A DNA stretch of 64,000 nucleotides, from NCBI GenBank assembly GCA_947561715.1, contig OX387197.1:26190266-26254265 (forward strand), read 5' to 3'. How positions within the stretch are numbered: the first letter of the stretch is position 1; each line of letters starts with the position of its first letter. Under the pieces are notes generated by a model. The model saw only the letters and a list, made by a program, of their open reading frames with translations, made no database searches and had not been told where the DNA came from. Made by a program: the position numbers and the translations under genes. Origin of the DNA: Ascidia mentula. Its lineage: Eukaryota; Chordata; Ascidiacea; Phlebobranchia; Ascidiidae. Of the stretch, positions 12,460-23,938 are shown one piece after another.

Positions 12460-14648
12460 CTATTTCGGTTTTGTAACCTGGCTGTAAATTTGATCGACAG
12501 GAGTTGGGTCAGCAGCAAGGGTGATTGAAACGTTGCTTGCAAAGGCGTACGTATCTGAATCGTCAATTTCCTGCAATACATTTTCCCTCTGTTACTTCGC
12601 TAAAATGAGTTGGAGTTTATTCAAATTAGCGTCCCAATAGAAATTGTTCATCAGGTCATATCTCCTCAAAGATTTGTCACATGTTCTTTATGGCATCATA
12701 AACAACACCACATGCGCAACAGACGCTAGAATGAAGTCAATGTTGGTTTCAACAATGTAAAGATTAAATAGAATAACTTTGCATAGAATGGCTTGCACGC
12801 AACGTCGTATTTACGTGAAAATCCTTCACAAATGCAAATTCTTTTTTCACAAACCTTTCCACCCTTTTCTACACCGATTCCATCGGTCTGAACTTGGTTG
12901 TTTTGAAAGTCATAAACACTGTGGCAAGGTGGCTCTATGTCCTCATAATCACCGTCGCCCTGGTTGGAGTTGACGTAAGTTACTGCAGAATCGTGACGTG
13001 TTTTCGTTGGTTTGTCCACTGGGTCTTCGACTGTGAGAAGAATGCATAATATTGAAATGATGATATTTAGTTGTTGGGATGAAGTACAAATGCATTTAAC
13101 AGGCTTATAAATAAAAATATAGCGATATTAAAATCACTAACAAACAAATTTTTGCTGCTGATAAAAATTGTTATTACTGATATCGATCGTCGTGATGAAG
13201 CATACAAGCATTACCAGAAGACCTTAACTGCCGTGGCATGTTAAATGTTTAGCTGTAATACTTCCTGAATGTGATTGTATATAGTCACTCACCCGTTGTA
13301 GGGTTGTCCACTCCTGTCAATTGCATCGACATTTCAGCCCTAATATAAATAGTTTAGTTGAGAAAAGCACGCAGTCGGACATTTTGTTTAAATCAATGAT
13401 CCCCAACCTTTTAAGGTAAAACAATTTCGACGCATACCAACTAGCATAGCGTTACAAAGTAACATAGGAGATAAAGAATCGAACATTTTGGGACAATTAC
13501 GATTTTTTAAATTCGAACTATATCCGCAAATTACGGAAACTTGCTCGTGTACCACCTAGAATGCCGTCGCGTACCACTAGTGTTACGCGTACCACCGGTT
13601 GGGAAACACTGGGTTAAATATATCGCGTTCGGTACTAACATTAGATAAATAACTGACAATCGTTGATACAAAAAGCCTACCTATGATATTTGCCACACAA
13701 GCAAAACACAGTTACAGGAAAACCAGACAAAATTACCTTTTTCTTTTGCATTTTTGTGACATCATGCAGAAAACGACAATGCAGACAATTATGGCTATTA
13801 TGACGATGACACCAATAACGGTACCACCAATAATTGAAGGATTTACGGCTGAAGTAGAAAACAGTTATTTAAAGTGCTGTAAAATTTAAAATTTTTCTTT
13901 TAAATTAAAAAAATTAATTTCTTATTCTGTCACACATTGTGAATGTTTAAAACATTAGCGAACACCTGCTGGTTTATTGTTGGTGTGTGGTGTGGTTTGC
14001 GTGGACATGGTCAAAGTTGTTTGAATGGAGTTACTGCTTGTAGCATATGTTGCCTGAGAATGTGTTGTAACTGAACATGAACACTTGTTTAAAGGAGATA
14101 TACAGTACTGCACTAACACTCCTAATCGTATGCCTACCTGGTATCGTTCTTTCGCAAATGTATCTAAATGTCCGTGAGCAGGCAACATCCCACCATCCTT
14201 CTATTAAATCAGAATACCAAGTGACATAATCCTGATTTCCATAAATATTGTTTGGTTGATCAGGATCCCATTTAGCGTATGTTACAATAGTCCCATCCGT
14301 CCACCGAAATTTATCTGTTCCTGGAACTCTTGTTGCACCAATGTAGAAGTCCAAATCGTCCAGGGTCTCTGTAAACACAAAACAAAATGGCTGTAAAGAA
14401 TATTAGTACAGTTTGGCGCAATACTAATTACCCAGAAAACTTGATATAATTCCATCCAGGAATTGAGAAATTTCCTTTGTTTTCATATTTGCCAGATGTG
14501 CGTTTTGTTGATTGCAATCTGATACAGCTTCCTCGTGTGATTTAGCGTTCAACCGAAACATATATTCGCTTCCATTGAAGGAATGCCAGGTTTGCGAGAC
14601 AACGAAAGGCAAGAATGCAATGCGCAAAAGAATCGAAGAAATCTTCAT
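12460..14648 (-). CDS. Receptor D: C-type lectin type I membrane receptor with seven-exon layout
   Basis: Exons 14432-14648, 14138-14368, 13966-14070, 13737-13848, 13293-13339, 12855-13030 and 12460-12570; phases 1,1,1,2,1,0. Exon 1 gives a signal peptide (MKISSILLRIAFLPFVVSQ) and TWHSFNGSEY, CNQQNAHLANMKT. Exon 2 gives FYIGATRVPGT, DQPNN (QPN type), WWDVAC and RYICER; the Cys expected after NQD is Tyr, so one conserved disulfide is probably missing. A short Thr-rich stalk and the membrane segment IIGGTVIGVIVIIAIIVCIV follow. The tail is spread over two exons, unlike the other paralogues, with TYVNS, DYEDI, SVYDF, DTYAF and IYSQV. A hAT-like insertion lies in the intron before the linker exon. 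Confidence 0.78.
13394..13611. mobile_element. hAT-like non-autonomous element inside receptor D intron
   Basis: Left end CAATGATCCCCAACC and right end GGTTGGGAAACACTG are hAT-style inverted termini. The flanking 8 bp, GTTTAAAT (13386-13393) and GGTTAAAT (13612-13619), match at 7 of 8 positions, as expected for a hAT target-site duplication. No transposase frame. Confidence 0.7.
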
Positions 14649-14884
14649 ATTTCAGTAAAGCACATCTGATGGTTACAGTGCTAACAATGTCTGTGATGAT
14701 GAAGTTCATATGCTCACTACTAGTTCACTACTATAGCTGTCGATAAATTTAATTATACTATGCAATTTTTACCAAGGAACAGACATAGTTTGCCCTGACC
14801 CAAACTTGTTACTAGCACTGAACGAACCGCAAGATTCATGAACACGGAAGTTGGGCCTGAGATCTGAAAGGAAGTTTCAAAAAT

Positions 14885-14892
14885 TGACGTCA
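14885..14892. promoter_or_regulatory. CRE/ATF palindrome upstream of receptor D
   Basis: TGACGTCA about 240 bp upstream of the receptor D ATG. It is embedded in a longer stretch (about 14860-14940) that recurs in diverged form at about 18930-19010 and 23578-23650. Confidence 0.35.
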
Positions 14893-15472
14893 CGAATGTC
14901 TTTTGTTACATCCAATATTTTAACAGACGCCTGCACAGACACAGAATAATGAGTGTGTTTATTCGTGTAAAGGGAGAGTAACCGCACAAGGTAAGAATTC
15001 ATTTCTGCCAGACATTACGATATAACAACAACGACTTGAATGCAATCCTGAAGTGCGCACAATTATACTGAATTTCTCTATGGACAACGTCTTTATACTT
15101 TAAGCGCATATTTTATTGTCGGTAACTTAAAGTGCTGCCTACAATCCATTAATGACGATGAAGCTAACAAGTCAAACGATCACTGGAACGAGCGTTGATA
15201 TTGAATGGAGATTTACAGCTAAAAGCAAAACGAATGTTTACTCTATTGCAACTTGGCGTTTTTTTTTGTATCATACAGTGCTATAACATCAATCTCATAG
15301 TACCGTTGTAGTAATCTATTACTACTAATACATAGTCCCCTCAAGACAATGCACCCAAAAAATCAGCCGCCAAGTCTTGGCATAACTGTTAGACCCCCCC
15401 CCAAAAAAGAAAAACGACTCACTTTTCAATCTTTTCAACATCAGGGTCTATTCCCACCAGGCAATACCCTGT

Positions 15473-15811
15473 TTCCCAACCGGTGGTACGTTTACCACTA
15501 GTGATATGCGACCGCATTTCAGGTGGTACGCGAGCACCTTTCCGTAATTATCTTAGCTCTCACTTGGTGGAACGTGCGTTCAGCGCATTCACCACTCTTT
15601 TAAATGGAAAAAGAAATCGTCTTGATATCGACAATTGAGGAGACTTGCGATTGTTTTTGTCCGACATGAAACCTGATATTGAGAAATTGGTGTCATTGCA
15701 CTAATTTACAAGCAACAATTAAACTCGTTGTGTTTTTGTCTGTTCTGTTGGGCGTTGTTAAATGACTAAGGTGTTTGGGGTGCGGTACTGAAAAAAAGTT
15801 TGATAAACACT
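15473..15811. mobile_element. hAT-like element remnant
   Basis: The left end CTGTTTCCCAACCGGTGGTACG matches the termini of the element at 13394-13611 in inverse orientation, and the right end AAGTTTGATAAACACTG is a diverged inverted copy. Flanks show no clear target-site duplication, so the ends have decayed. Confidence 0.5.
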
Positions 15812-15836
15812 GTCTAACGCACCGATGCAAGGGTAA

Positions 15837-16531
15837 AGGCCCGTTTACACTACAGACGATTCCGTGTTTGTTTTATTGTGCGCGTGTGCTGAGTTGTGCT
15901 GGGATTGGATGTGCCGGTCTGTGCTAGGATGTGCTCGCTTTTGCTCGACGAGCATAAATTCGGGCACAGTTGGGCACATTTCGGCACACATTGATGCTAA
16001 AGTGCAGCGCGACTGCCTAAACATGTAGGACATATATTATTTTAGTGGTGGTTGTGTGATTTGACCGCGTTTGACATGTGAGCGATTGTTTTGAGCGTAT
16101 GAAATGGTGCCGTAGCTGCATTACAAAGCGGTATGTGGAATGGCGTCTCAGCGGGATGCTGCTGTGGAAAACCATTGTCCTGGTTCAATTATACCATCTT
16201 TGTTTTCATAATGTGTAATGTTTGGTTCAATAAACTGTAGTGTTACCTTGCGTCGTAAAAAATTATGTAAAACAGTACATGTCTTAACTATGTAAAACAG
16301 TACATGCCCCTTTGTTCATAAATATCTACAGCCAGTAGAAACAACTTCAATTTGTACTTATAATATCGCTGGCGAGGCAGAGAAACGCAAGGCAAGAGTG
16401 ACATCCCTAAAAAATTATCAACGTAACTTGTCACTTGCACTTGTCGTGCTCGATTATTCCAGTAGTGTAAACACCGTGTGTGCCAGACTGTGCTGTGCCG
16501 TGCCAAACTGTGTTCGTGTGTAAACGGGCCT
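15837..16531. mobile_element. PIF/Harbinger-like MITE with TAA target-site duplication
   Basis: The element starts AGGCCCGTTTACAC and ends with its reverse complement GTGTAAACGGGCCT. Both sides are flanked by TAA (15834-15836 and 16532-16534), the 3-bp TWA duplication typical of PIF/Harbinger. It is 695 bp, rich in GTGC/GCAC words in its subterminal parts, and has no transposase. Confidence 0.75.
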
Positions 16532-16954
16532 TAACTCTACATAATGATTTACAAAAAAAACGCAACCGCCCCGACACATCTGTTATGTTCTGTTACCGTT
16601 ACAGACAGGACAGAGGGCAGCAAAGTCAGCATTTGCTTTCAAATGTCCGCAACACCTATTTTCTAAGCCATGCGTGACCTCGTGGTGACGACACAATCTC
16701 TGGATGAGTGCAAAGTCAGCGACCGAATCGAGACAGAAAAAGGGAATTTCGAGTGTTTGAGCGCGCATCACTTAGTAACAAGAATGTGTACCCAGAAAAA
16801 CGACCGATGCGAAAAGTACTAACGATTGCAAAACTACAGGTGCAGTTTGCTGGAAACGTATGAGTAGCAGGTTTAGGCCCAAAGCAGAACTGATATGGTT
16901 TGATTTAAACTATGCTTTCGAAGGTTAAGAAATTGATATACTAATGATAGCATT

Positions 16955-18736
16955 ATGCATGAATCCATTCGAGTGTTGACGACAAGGGATGAGGCAGATA
17001 TACGGAAATTACTGTTGGTGTATTTGGATGAAGAACCAACTTCGAAATGCGTCGGTTTGTCATCCCAAGAAAAAGAAATATTCGTTAAATTAAACTTAAA
17101 GGTAAAATGTTCTCTTATGCTTCATATGATATACTTCGAGGTATAAGGAATATTGGTGGTTTCATTACACTAGTGCTTGTCGTGGTTTTGTGTTTGTAAC
17201 GGTATTGGAGTTACAGTCGGGACAAACGACAAATCGTTGTTCTAATAGTGTATGCTTGCAAGCAGTATAACAGCTTAGAGCATGGGTGGATAGTAAGGAA
17301 CTGGTTTAAAATAGCTTGCGGTGTGATTATGACCTACAATATATTTCCTAGTGTGGTTGTAAATCGTACGTTGGTTTACTGTTGATCAACAAAGTCATTT
17401 TTTAAAAACGTATCAGACCTCAAAAAACGTTTATACAAACGTTTAGCGATGGATAGTGAACAACCAATATAGCACGTATGACTGTTCAAGCTGTGCACCA
17501 GAGATTAGGGCCACGGTAACTTGTGTTGAGACGAAGCGTTACCATCCCAACTACCGCGAAAATGTTTGATAATTAGACAACTTTATCTTCACCACGTGCG
17601 CATTTTTGTTGCAGAAAGTTGTTCCGCAAGGATTTTCACTGGGTGTGTTCAGTGCCCACTCAGATGAGCTGTGTGCATGTTCTTTGGTTTCAGACAGGAT
17701 CTACGACACGGATGCTGACAATAAATTTAATGAAAACACTCCAGGACTGAATAAATTAGTCAAGGTGAACCAGATCTCATCGAAAATAAAGATTTCTGAA
17801 AGCAATCCATCATTTTATATGCGCAAAAGAGCTATAATAGTCAATGAGAGCTGCAGACAGATGTACACACTGTTTCGACCTGTAAGGTCTCATCAGTGCA
17901 GCTGGTGACCGTGCACATGCTAGCTGTTAGACTAGCAACCACACAGATTTCCACTTTGTATAGTACCATCAATGTTTGATAAACATGACACTTACGTTCT
18001 TTTCAGTTTGATGATTTTATGTTGGGGGAAGCGCCACAATTAGTTCAGAATCAACGATATTTTCATCTGGAAGCGATTGTAGTTCTTCCCAAATATCAGA
18101 GATTAGGATTTGCCACCGTACTTACGCAAAGGTATCTTTCAACACAATGTGTTGCTCGGTAATTGTTTTTGGTTGTGGTCTAATTTTGGAAGATACTTAC
18201 ATTTCTTTGGACTTTGAGTGACTTTATTAATATAATATGCTGTTTTGTTTCTTATCACATTTATCGTGCTTTACCTTTCTGCCACATAAGCAACATGATA
18301 ACACAAAGTATGCTTGTAAAAATCGGTCATTTTGTGTTTTTGTATTTGGTCAAAAAATATCCATTGTTATCAAAGGTAAATACATGATTCAGTTATGCTT
18401 CACGTTACACTTGCTGGCAACGTAACAACGCTTTAATTTTTAGTAGCAACATCTTGTTGTTGATAGTTACAGTAAAGTAACATTTACCAGTAACTATCTT
18501 TTCATAGGAGCGAAGACATGGCCCTCAAAAACAATCACACGATACTGGTGTTAGTTGCAAACAGCGAGAAGTCACAACGATCGGTCAAAAAGTGCGGTTT
18601 TAAATTTTATAAGAAGGTCCTGTATAAGGATTATAAAGATCCAATGAGCGGTGAACAAACTTTCAGAAATATTCCACCACCACACACGGGCGCTGTTCTC
18701 TGCTATAAACAATTATCGGTGAAACAGAAAATGTGA
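16955..18736 (+). CDS. GNAT-family N-acetyltransferase (arylalkylamine N-acetyltransferase-like)
   Basis: Four exons: 16955-17101, 17615-17764, 18007-18131, 18508-18736, phases 0,0,2, giving 216 residues, a usual size for this family. The N-terminal VLTTRDEADIRKLLLVYL resembles the first helix of AANAT-like enzymes. Exon 3 contains the acetyl-CoA binding motif A: HLEAIVVLPKYQRLGFATVL, with the Q-x-x-G-x-A loop. Exon 4 has the C-terminal KKCGFKFYKKVLYKDY. Predicted role: transfer of acetyl from acetyl-CoA to an amine, in the cytosol; the substrate is unknown. Exon 2 could use a later donor at 17883, but that extension overlaps a dispersed repeat, so I prefer 17764. It is the only plus-strand gene among the minus-strand receptor array. 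Confidence 0.82.
17845..17908 (+). repeat. Dispersed ~55-bp GAGCTGCAGACAGATG motif, copy in GNAT intron 2
   Basis: GAGCTGCAGACAGATG ... TTTCGACCTGTAAGG ... GTGCAGCTGG. Related copies are at about 2545-2600, 57130-57180 and 58240-58300. The ends GAGCTGCA and TGCAGCT are inverted, so the unit can fold back. Confidence 0.55.
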
Positions 18737-18960
18737 TTAATCGCAGAAGACCAATGAGAGTCGATCTACACCAATAATTTTAAATCTAAACGAAACTATC
18801 ATCTCTTCAAATAAAATTGAATTTGAGGAGATGTGGTGATGGATGACATTCCATTTTGGCTACGGACTCCGAACTGTTCGAGCAAGTAAAATCTAATAAT
18901 AGAGGAATATTCATTAACGAGAAAGTTTGATCCTTGGATCTGAACGGAGGTTTTAAAAAT

Positions 18961-18968
18961 TGACGTCA
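18961..18968. promoter_or_regulatory. CRE/ATF palindrome in repeated context
   Basis: TGACGTCA within a copy of the same roughly 80-bp stretch found upstream of receptors D and F (GATCTGAACGGAGGTTTTAA on its left side). Here it lies downstream of receptor E. Confidence 0.25.
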
Positions 18969-19383
18969 CTAATCACTTTCGTCACATTCAGTATTTTTAT
19001 CATCTGTGTATAAAGTGTTGCTCATCTTTATGACATTAAATATTTAGTGTGTTTATGGTACGTATGAGTCAACGCAACAAAGGAAAGACGGACGTTCGTA
19101 TTGTAAAATTCTTTAGGGCCTCAGAAAGTTCGCTAGCAATACAGAAGGACATCATCTCTATTGTTCACTCCATGGCACGCAAAAAATTTACATATTCATA
19201 ATTCTTTGAAATTACAGTGAAGGTAAATCCAGTGTTGGCGTGTGTGGGAGTAACAAACGGTTAGAATGTATAACCCGTTTATTATCAACCATGCAAAAAT
19301 GCCGTACAAAACAGAGTCAAATAAGTAATTTATACAACTTTTCTAGTTCAACATTCAATATGACAAAACCAAGAAGAAAAAGT

Positions 19384-20228
19384 TCACAAATCTGGAGAAA
19401 TGGGTTTTGAGTAACTTCTTTCGTTAAAATTCATTTCTACGTATTCGCAATCTCCACTCGACTGTGAAGTTTCTGACGTATGGAATGCGTTGTTTACATA
19501 TTCATGAAACTGTTGGTTTTCGTAGTGAGGTTCCTGATCCTGACTTGTTTTAACTCCAGCACCAGAGTCTTGCGTTCCTGTTAAATGAAGCGAATCACCA
19601 GCCCTAAAAAAACATTTTAATTGTTAGTATTGAAGAATTAATTGATATAATTCAAACAAAGCAATGCCTTCACCTTTTACGCTTTTGTGACATCACACAG
19701 TAAAAGATGAGACCGGTAAAAGCTATTATGACGATGACACCAAAAACGGAACCGATCACAATCAGCAGAGTGGCGTTGCTTTTGGGAGGTGGATTTGTGG
19801 CTAAAAAGATGTTCTTTGTTTGGAAAAATTAACTTCAATTATTAGTTATTTAATTAGATGCTTTACAATTAAGTGCAATATGTCGATTCTGAAAGATGGC
19901 TAGCAATAATGATTGACAATACCCAACAAACTATTTCACAAAAGGAAAGGCTGTATTTATATTGATTCAATTGTTTAACGGGTTCATAAAGTAATGAAAC
20001 TGTCTCTGTATGCTTACAGTATGTAACCTTGTAATATATCCATAAGGAAGGTTAGCAACCACTTTCAACCAACTATGATTGCGTGTTAGCTTAGCGTCAC
20101 TCATATTAACACTTTATTTTTCACTTACACAGCGTAAAGTTTGCCGAAGCACTCGTTTCCATTGACGCAAGGCTGGAGTGAGCACAGTACAGAAATAGGC
20201 AGCGAATAATTAATAAATTGTGCTCCAT
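19384..20228 (-). CDS. Receptor E: short CTLD-less paralogue with tyrosine tail
   Basis: Three exons: 20129-20228, 19674-19800 and 19384-19603. Exon 1 (ATG at 20228) encodes a signal peptide, MEHNLLIIRCLFLYCAHSS, and a few extracellular residues. The next exon is the membrane exon of the family (NATLLIVIGSVFGVIVIIAFTGLIFYC, then QKRKR). Linker and tail exons are fused into one frame. The tail reads HYENQQ, EYVNNAF, EYVEMNF and extends further than F. No CTLD or stalk exon can be found in the 328-bp intron. The result would be a single-pass protein with an ectodomain of about 20-30 residues and a full signalling tail, plausibly a partner or adaptor chain. Phase-1 symmetry explains the loss without frame damage. 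Confidence 0.7.
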
Positions 20229-20402
20229 GTTAAACTAATAAAAAGCTGAAAACGACAGAAAAATCTCAACATTTGTGACAAACAAAACAGTAACCTTCAC
20301 AAAAACAGTGAAAATGTTTACGCACCATCAATTTCGTTTACTGGCAGCTTCTCAATCAGGTTTATCTGATCTAGTAGAGCACTTGGCGACTAATACAAGT
20401 AA

Positions 20403-20618
20403 ATGAAGTCATACAGTGCAATGGTTATAGAGGCACTGAAGGAAGCGAATTTAACACGAGCATATACGCGACAAGCAGTGGACGGAACCGGAATATGTGA
20501 TATGTCACATCGGACAGATCATTCATTGCATTACATTAAGATGGTGGAACGACGTAGACGTTTGCCGCAAGTTGTGATGAAACTTTGCATGATTTCTTTC
20601 AAGTTAGACCGCAAATGA
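20403..20618 (+). pseudogene. Possible degraded linker-histone (H1/H15) domain fragment
   Basis: The 71-codon frame contains SYSAMVIEALKEAN, YTRQAV, then DHSLHYIKMVERR, PQVV and a final SFKLDRK. The order and spacing resemble the winged-helix of linker histones (YxxMI-x-AI-x-AL, S-x-x-AI, SFKL near the end). Several core positions do not fit, there is no basic tail, and the frame is closed by TAA just before the ATG. If the likeness is real, it is a retropseudogene fragment upstream of receptor E; otherwise it is a chance frame. Confidence 0.3.
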
Positions 20619-20984
20619 GGACAGATTCCGTCCTCAAAAAGCAAAATTTATCCGGCAAATCTTCGAATGTTGCATCCCCTACTCCTCAAGGGGCTGATAA
20701 CTTTGAACGTCAGGTTTGCAACCAATGCGTTGCAGCCAACTTCAACAGATTCTGACTTGTCATGCAATAACATGGAAGACAAGGTAAACATTAAGCTACG
20801 CAAACCGTGTCTACCAGACACCACATTACACTACTTTCATACAATTTAATGATCCCCAAATTACGTAAACTTGTATTCAACTATATTCGTGTTATGTGTT
20901 ACATAATATAAACGTTACCATCCCGTTTCCACCACTACTGCTCGTTTAGGCGGGTGAAAACGGTTTGGATATCTTCCTTCTTAC

Positions 20985-21115
20985 ACTAGCTGTCAAAAAT
21001 TTCCGCTTTAGGGTGTCGGCAAAGGTTTGGAACAGTAGACGTCGCAAATGGACTCCCCATTAGTTCACTGTTTCCCAGCCGGTGGTAGGCAACCACAAAA
21101 GGTTGGGAATCACTG
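20985..21115. repeat. Dispersed repeat copy followed by a very short hAT-like element
   Basis: 20985-21055 is a diverged copy of the repeat at 11762-11860. At 21066-21115 two hAT-type ends, CACTGTTTCCCAGCC and GGTTGGGAATCACTG, face each other only about 20 bp apart, like an internally deleted element. Confidence 0.5.
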
Positions 21116-21341
21116 GGTTAGTTACATGTAGCGGTTTGTGGCGTACATTTGCTATGACAAATATCACAAAAAACGTAACTCGTGTTGAAATTAATATTCT
21201 TGTTTATTGACATCCATAAACACGTTTAGCCCAACAATAGAATGACGGGGCATAAATTGTAGGGTTTTATAAACCAACACGTAAATTTTTAGCAAAAGAG
21301 CAGTAAATTTTTCAAATATTAACTTAATTGACACCAGTTGT

Positions 21342-22990
21342 TTATCGGAAATTCATTTCCACATAGTCGTAATCTCCATTCGACTGTGAAGTTTCTGACG
21401 TATGAAATGCGTTGTTTACATATTCATGAAACTGCTGGTTTTCATAGTGAGGTGCTTCATCGTGACGAGATGATTCGTGATCACGTGGATATTGATTTGG
21501 CACCTCAACCGGCTCATCAGGTAGGTGGTTGAGTCGTATGATAGAAAACAAAATCAAGCAAAAACCTCCTGTACTGTGTATATAAGAGAAGGGGTATTTC
21601 AACGTATATATTAAGATAAATACCAACCGTCAACATTTCTTTCATCCGAAAGTCCCATCAAACCTTCAGTTCTAAAAGATTCAACATACGATATAAGTTA
21701 TGTCAGTGGTTCTTAATTTTTTTGAGTTACAATTATTTTAGTATATGTCCATAAAACCACGCCAGTTTGCCTGGTGTAACCAATAGATATTCAGGTGAAG
21801 GGTGCTAATTAATATTTGTACACACGTCTCGTTTTTCGTCAAGTAAACCGCTCCATATTTAACAAACGCCTGCGGAGCTATCGTGTGACGTCACGAACAA
21901 ATGTGACGCAAGCCCACGTCTGCAATCTAGCTAAATGTTTTGGCATATTCAAACTAATCTTTCCAAAAACTAATGTGCGGTAAATATTTCCTCAACAACA
22001 ATACGTGACGGGAATTGACCAGTTTGTTCTTACAGTTTTTGTCCTTGTGACGCAATAAACATACAGACAATGGCTAATGTTGCGATTAGAACGATTCCGA
22101 CAACCGGCATTCCGACGATCAGAGCAAGGTTACTTCGATGTTTGTTTGCAACTGAAACACAAGGTGGCTTGAAATCATAGACACAGAACTACGGGTCTCA
22201 CCTGTTGAAGTAAATGCTCGTTTGTTTTGAGACGTTTTTGTGGCTGAAGTTAATGCAGTTGTGAATACATCAGTGTTTATTTCGTTGATTGACAAAGCGG
22301 CCGTCATACCAGCGGTTGGTTGAGCACCCTTTATTTAAAAAACAACCAATACTGTATTTTGTACATTTTGATTGTTTTCGGTTTTTTTCTTTCCAAAAAT
22401 TACTTCTAGCCTTTGGTTTTTGTTAGAAAAATGGTGTTAGATTGAGCTTACAAACAAAAATCTCCTCAAATTTCGCTTCTAACGAATAAAACTTCTCCAC
22501 TGTTGCCGACCTGTAGCGTTCCTTTCACAAATATATCGCCCTCTTGTACTGCAAGTCACGTCCACCCAATTGTTAGTTGGAAGAACATTGGAACTGAAAA
22601 ACATTTGTACACACTTCTCGTTTCCCTCCAAGTTATCAGGTTGTCCTGCAAACCACAAAGGATCCTTAACAGTTGTTTTTTATCTGTCCAATTAAAGTTG
22701 TTAGTCCCCTCTTGCGTGTCGCCCCGATATAATATCCAACTGCATCTATAAGTGTAATAGTTTTAATTTATCTCACAGTGCAAAGCGAATTTGTCCTCCA
22801 AAAACGAATAGATTTCCAGGCTTTTGACGTTTGCCAGATGTGCGTTTTGTTGTTTGCACTCATGTGCAGCGTCTCCGTGCAAATATACGTTCGGTCCAAC
22901 GGAGTATTCACTTCCATTGAAGGAATGCCATGTTTGTGATACGGCAACAGGCAAGAATGTAATGCCCACAATAACAACTAGAGGTATCAT
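21342..22990 (-). pseudogene. Receptor F: C-type lectin receptor paralogue with frameshifted CTLD exon
   Basis: Recognisable exons: 22777-22990 (signal peptide MIPLVVIVGITFLPVAVSQ and TWHSFNGSEY, CKQQNAHLANVKS), 22511-22745 (CTLD second half), 22202-22243 (shortened stalk; a longer version to 22328 is out of phase), 22034-22151 (membrane), 21628-21671 (linker), 21342-21568 (tail). In exon 2 the family sequence runs through all three frames: YYIGATR, then TNNFNWTD, then GQPDNLEGNEKC, VDVTC and RYICER, implying two indels. Its donor (GTCGGC) and the linker donor (GTTGGT) are weak. The tail HYENQQFHEYVNNAF and DYVEMNF is almost the same as in E. Exon 2 is phase 1 on both sides, so skipping it would still give a product. 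Pseudogene, or a CTLD-disrupted but expressed locus. Confidence 0.65.
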
Positions 22991-23599
22991 ATTTGTTGTA
23001 TTCTTGTATTCGATAGAAGCATCAAGCAATAGCACGTACAAATTAAGACTGTCCATTGGGTAATACAACCGTGGTTTTATAGGGAATGCGGCTAATCACA
23101 TTCCTATGCAATCAACGTTGGAATGTTTACAGGGTGCGAAATCATACGATACAGGGTACGAGAAATGTTACACTTCAACGATCACAACAATATGTTTGTT
23201 CATCCCACGGTAAGTTTATCTCTCGTAACTTTTTTCTTAAGCCCACGTTTGTTATACAATGTTATTGGATGTTTCATCTAACTACAGCATCTTTGGTGTT
23301 GCTGAAAACATAGAATAGCGCAGTTCAACACCAACATAAATGAACAAGAGCAAACAAACTGACAATATATAGACCATTCCCCATCACAGTTTGCAAAGCT
23401 GTGGAAAATATTTGTCTTCGTTGGTCGTATAAAGCAGACAACCTGACAACTTAAACTCATTTGCTAAAAGGTTCGTATTTCCACTGCAATGCACACCTTT
23501 TTGTCATAAACAAACATCTGGTTTATTGTGAACTAGTTACCAGCACAAATGCAATCTCTACAACCGCGGCATATAGGATCTGAACGGAAGTCACAAGCA

Positions 23600-23607
23600 T
23601 GACGTCA
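23600..23607. promoter_or_regulatory. CRE/ATF palindrome upstream of receptor F
   Basis: TGACGTCA about 610 bp upstream of the receptor F ATG, preceded by GGATCTGAACGGAAG, as in the copy at 18.93 kb. Confidence 0.3.
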
Positions 23608-23938
23608 CAAAAGTCATTTGACACTTTAATAATGTGTTTGACTGATGCCGGTTTCCACTTGAAGGTTGTTATGAACATTGCATGCCATTGGTTGGAACAT
23701 TTAATCTGGTTCACACAGTGGTAAATCGTCGTATACGACTGCATGTGACACCTGCATGTCCACGCCAACTTACACTTGGCATTTTCAATATTTTACATGG
23801 TACCGAAACATGTGTGAGAATTCAACCGACAAACCATATAACGAAACGTTTGAATAAATAATTTGCTTACACCTTTAAGCATGGGTTTTAGTCAAATTCC
23901 TCATCGTTGTGTACAACGGATGAGGGTAACGTTCGTTG

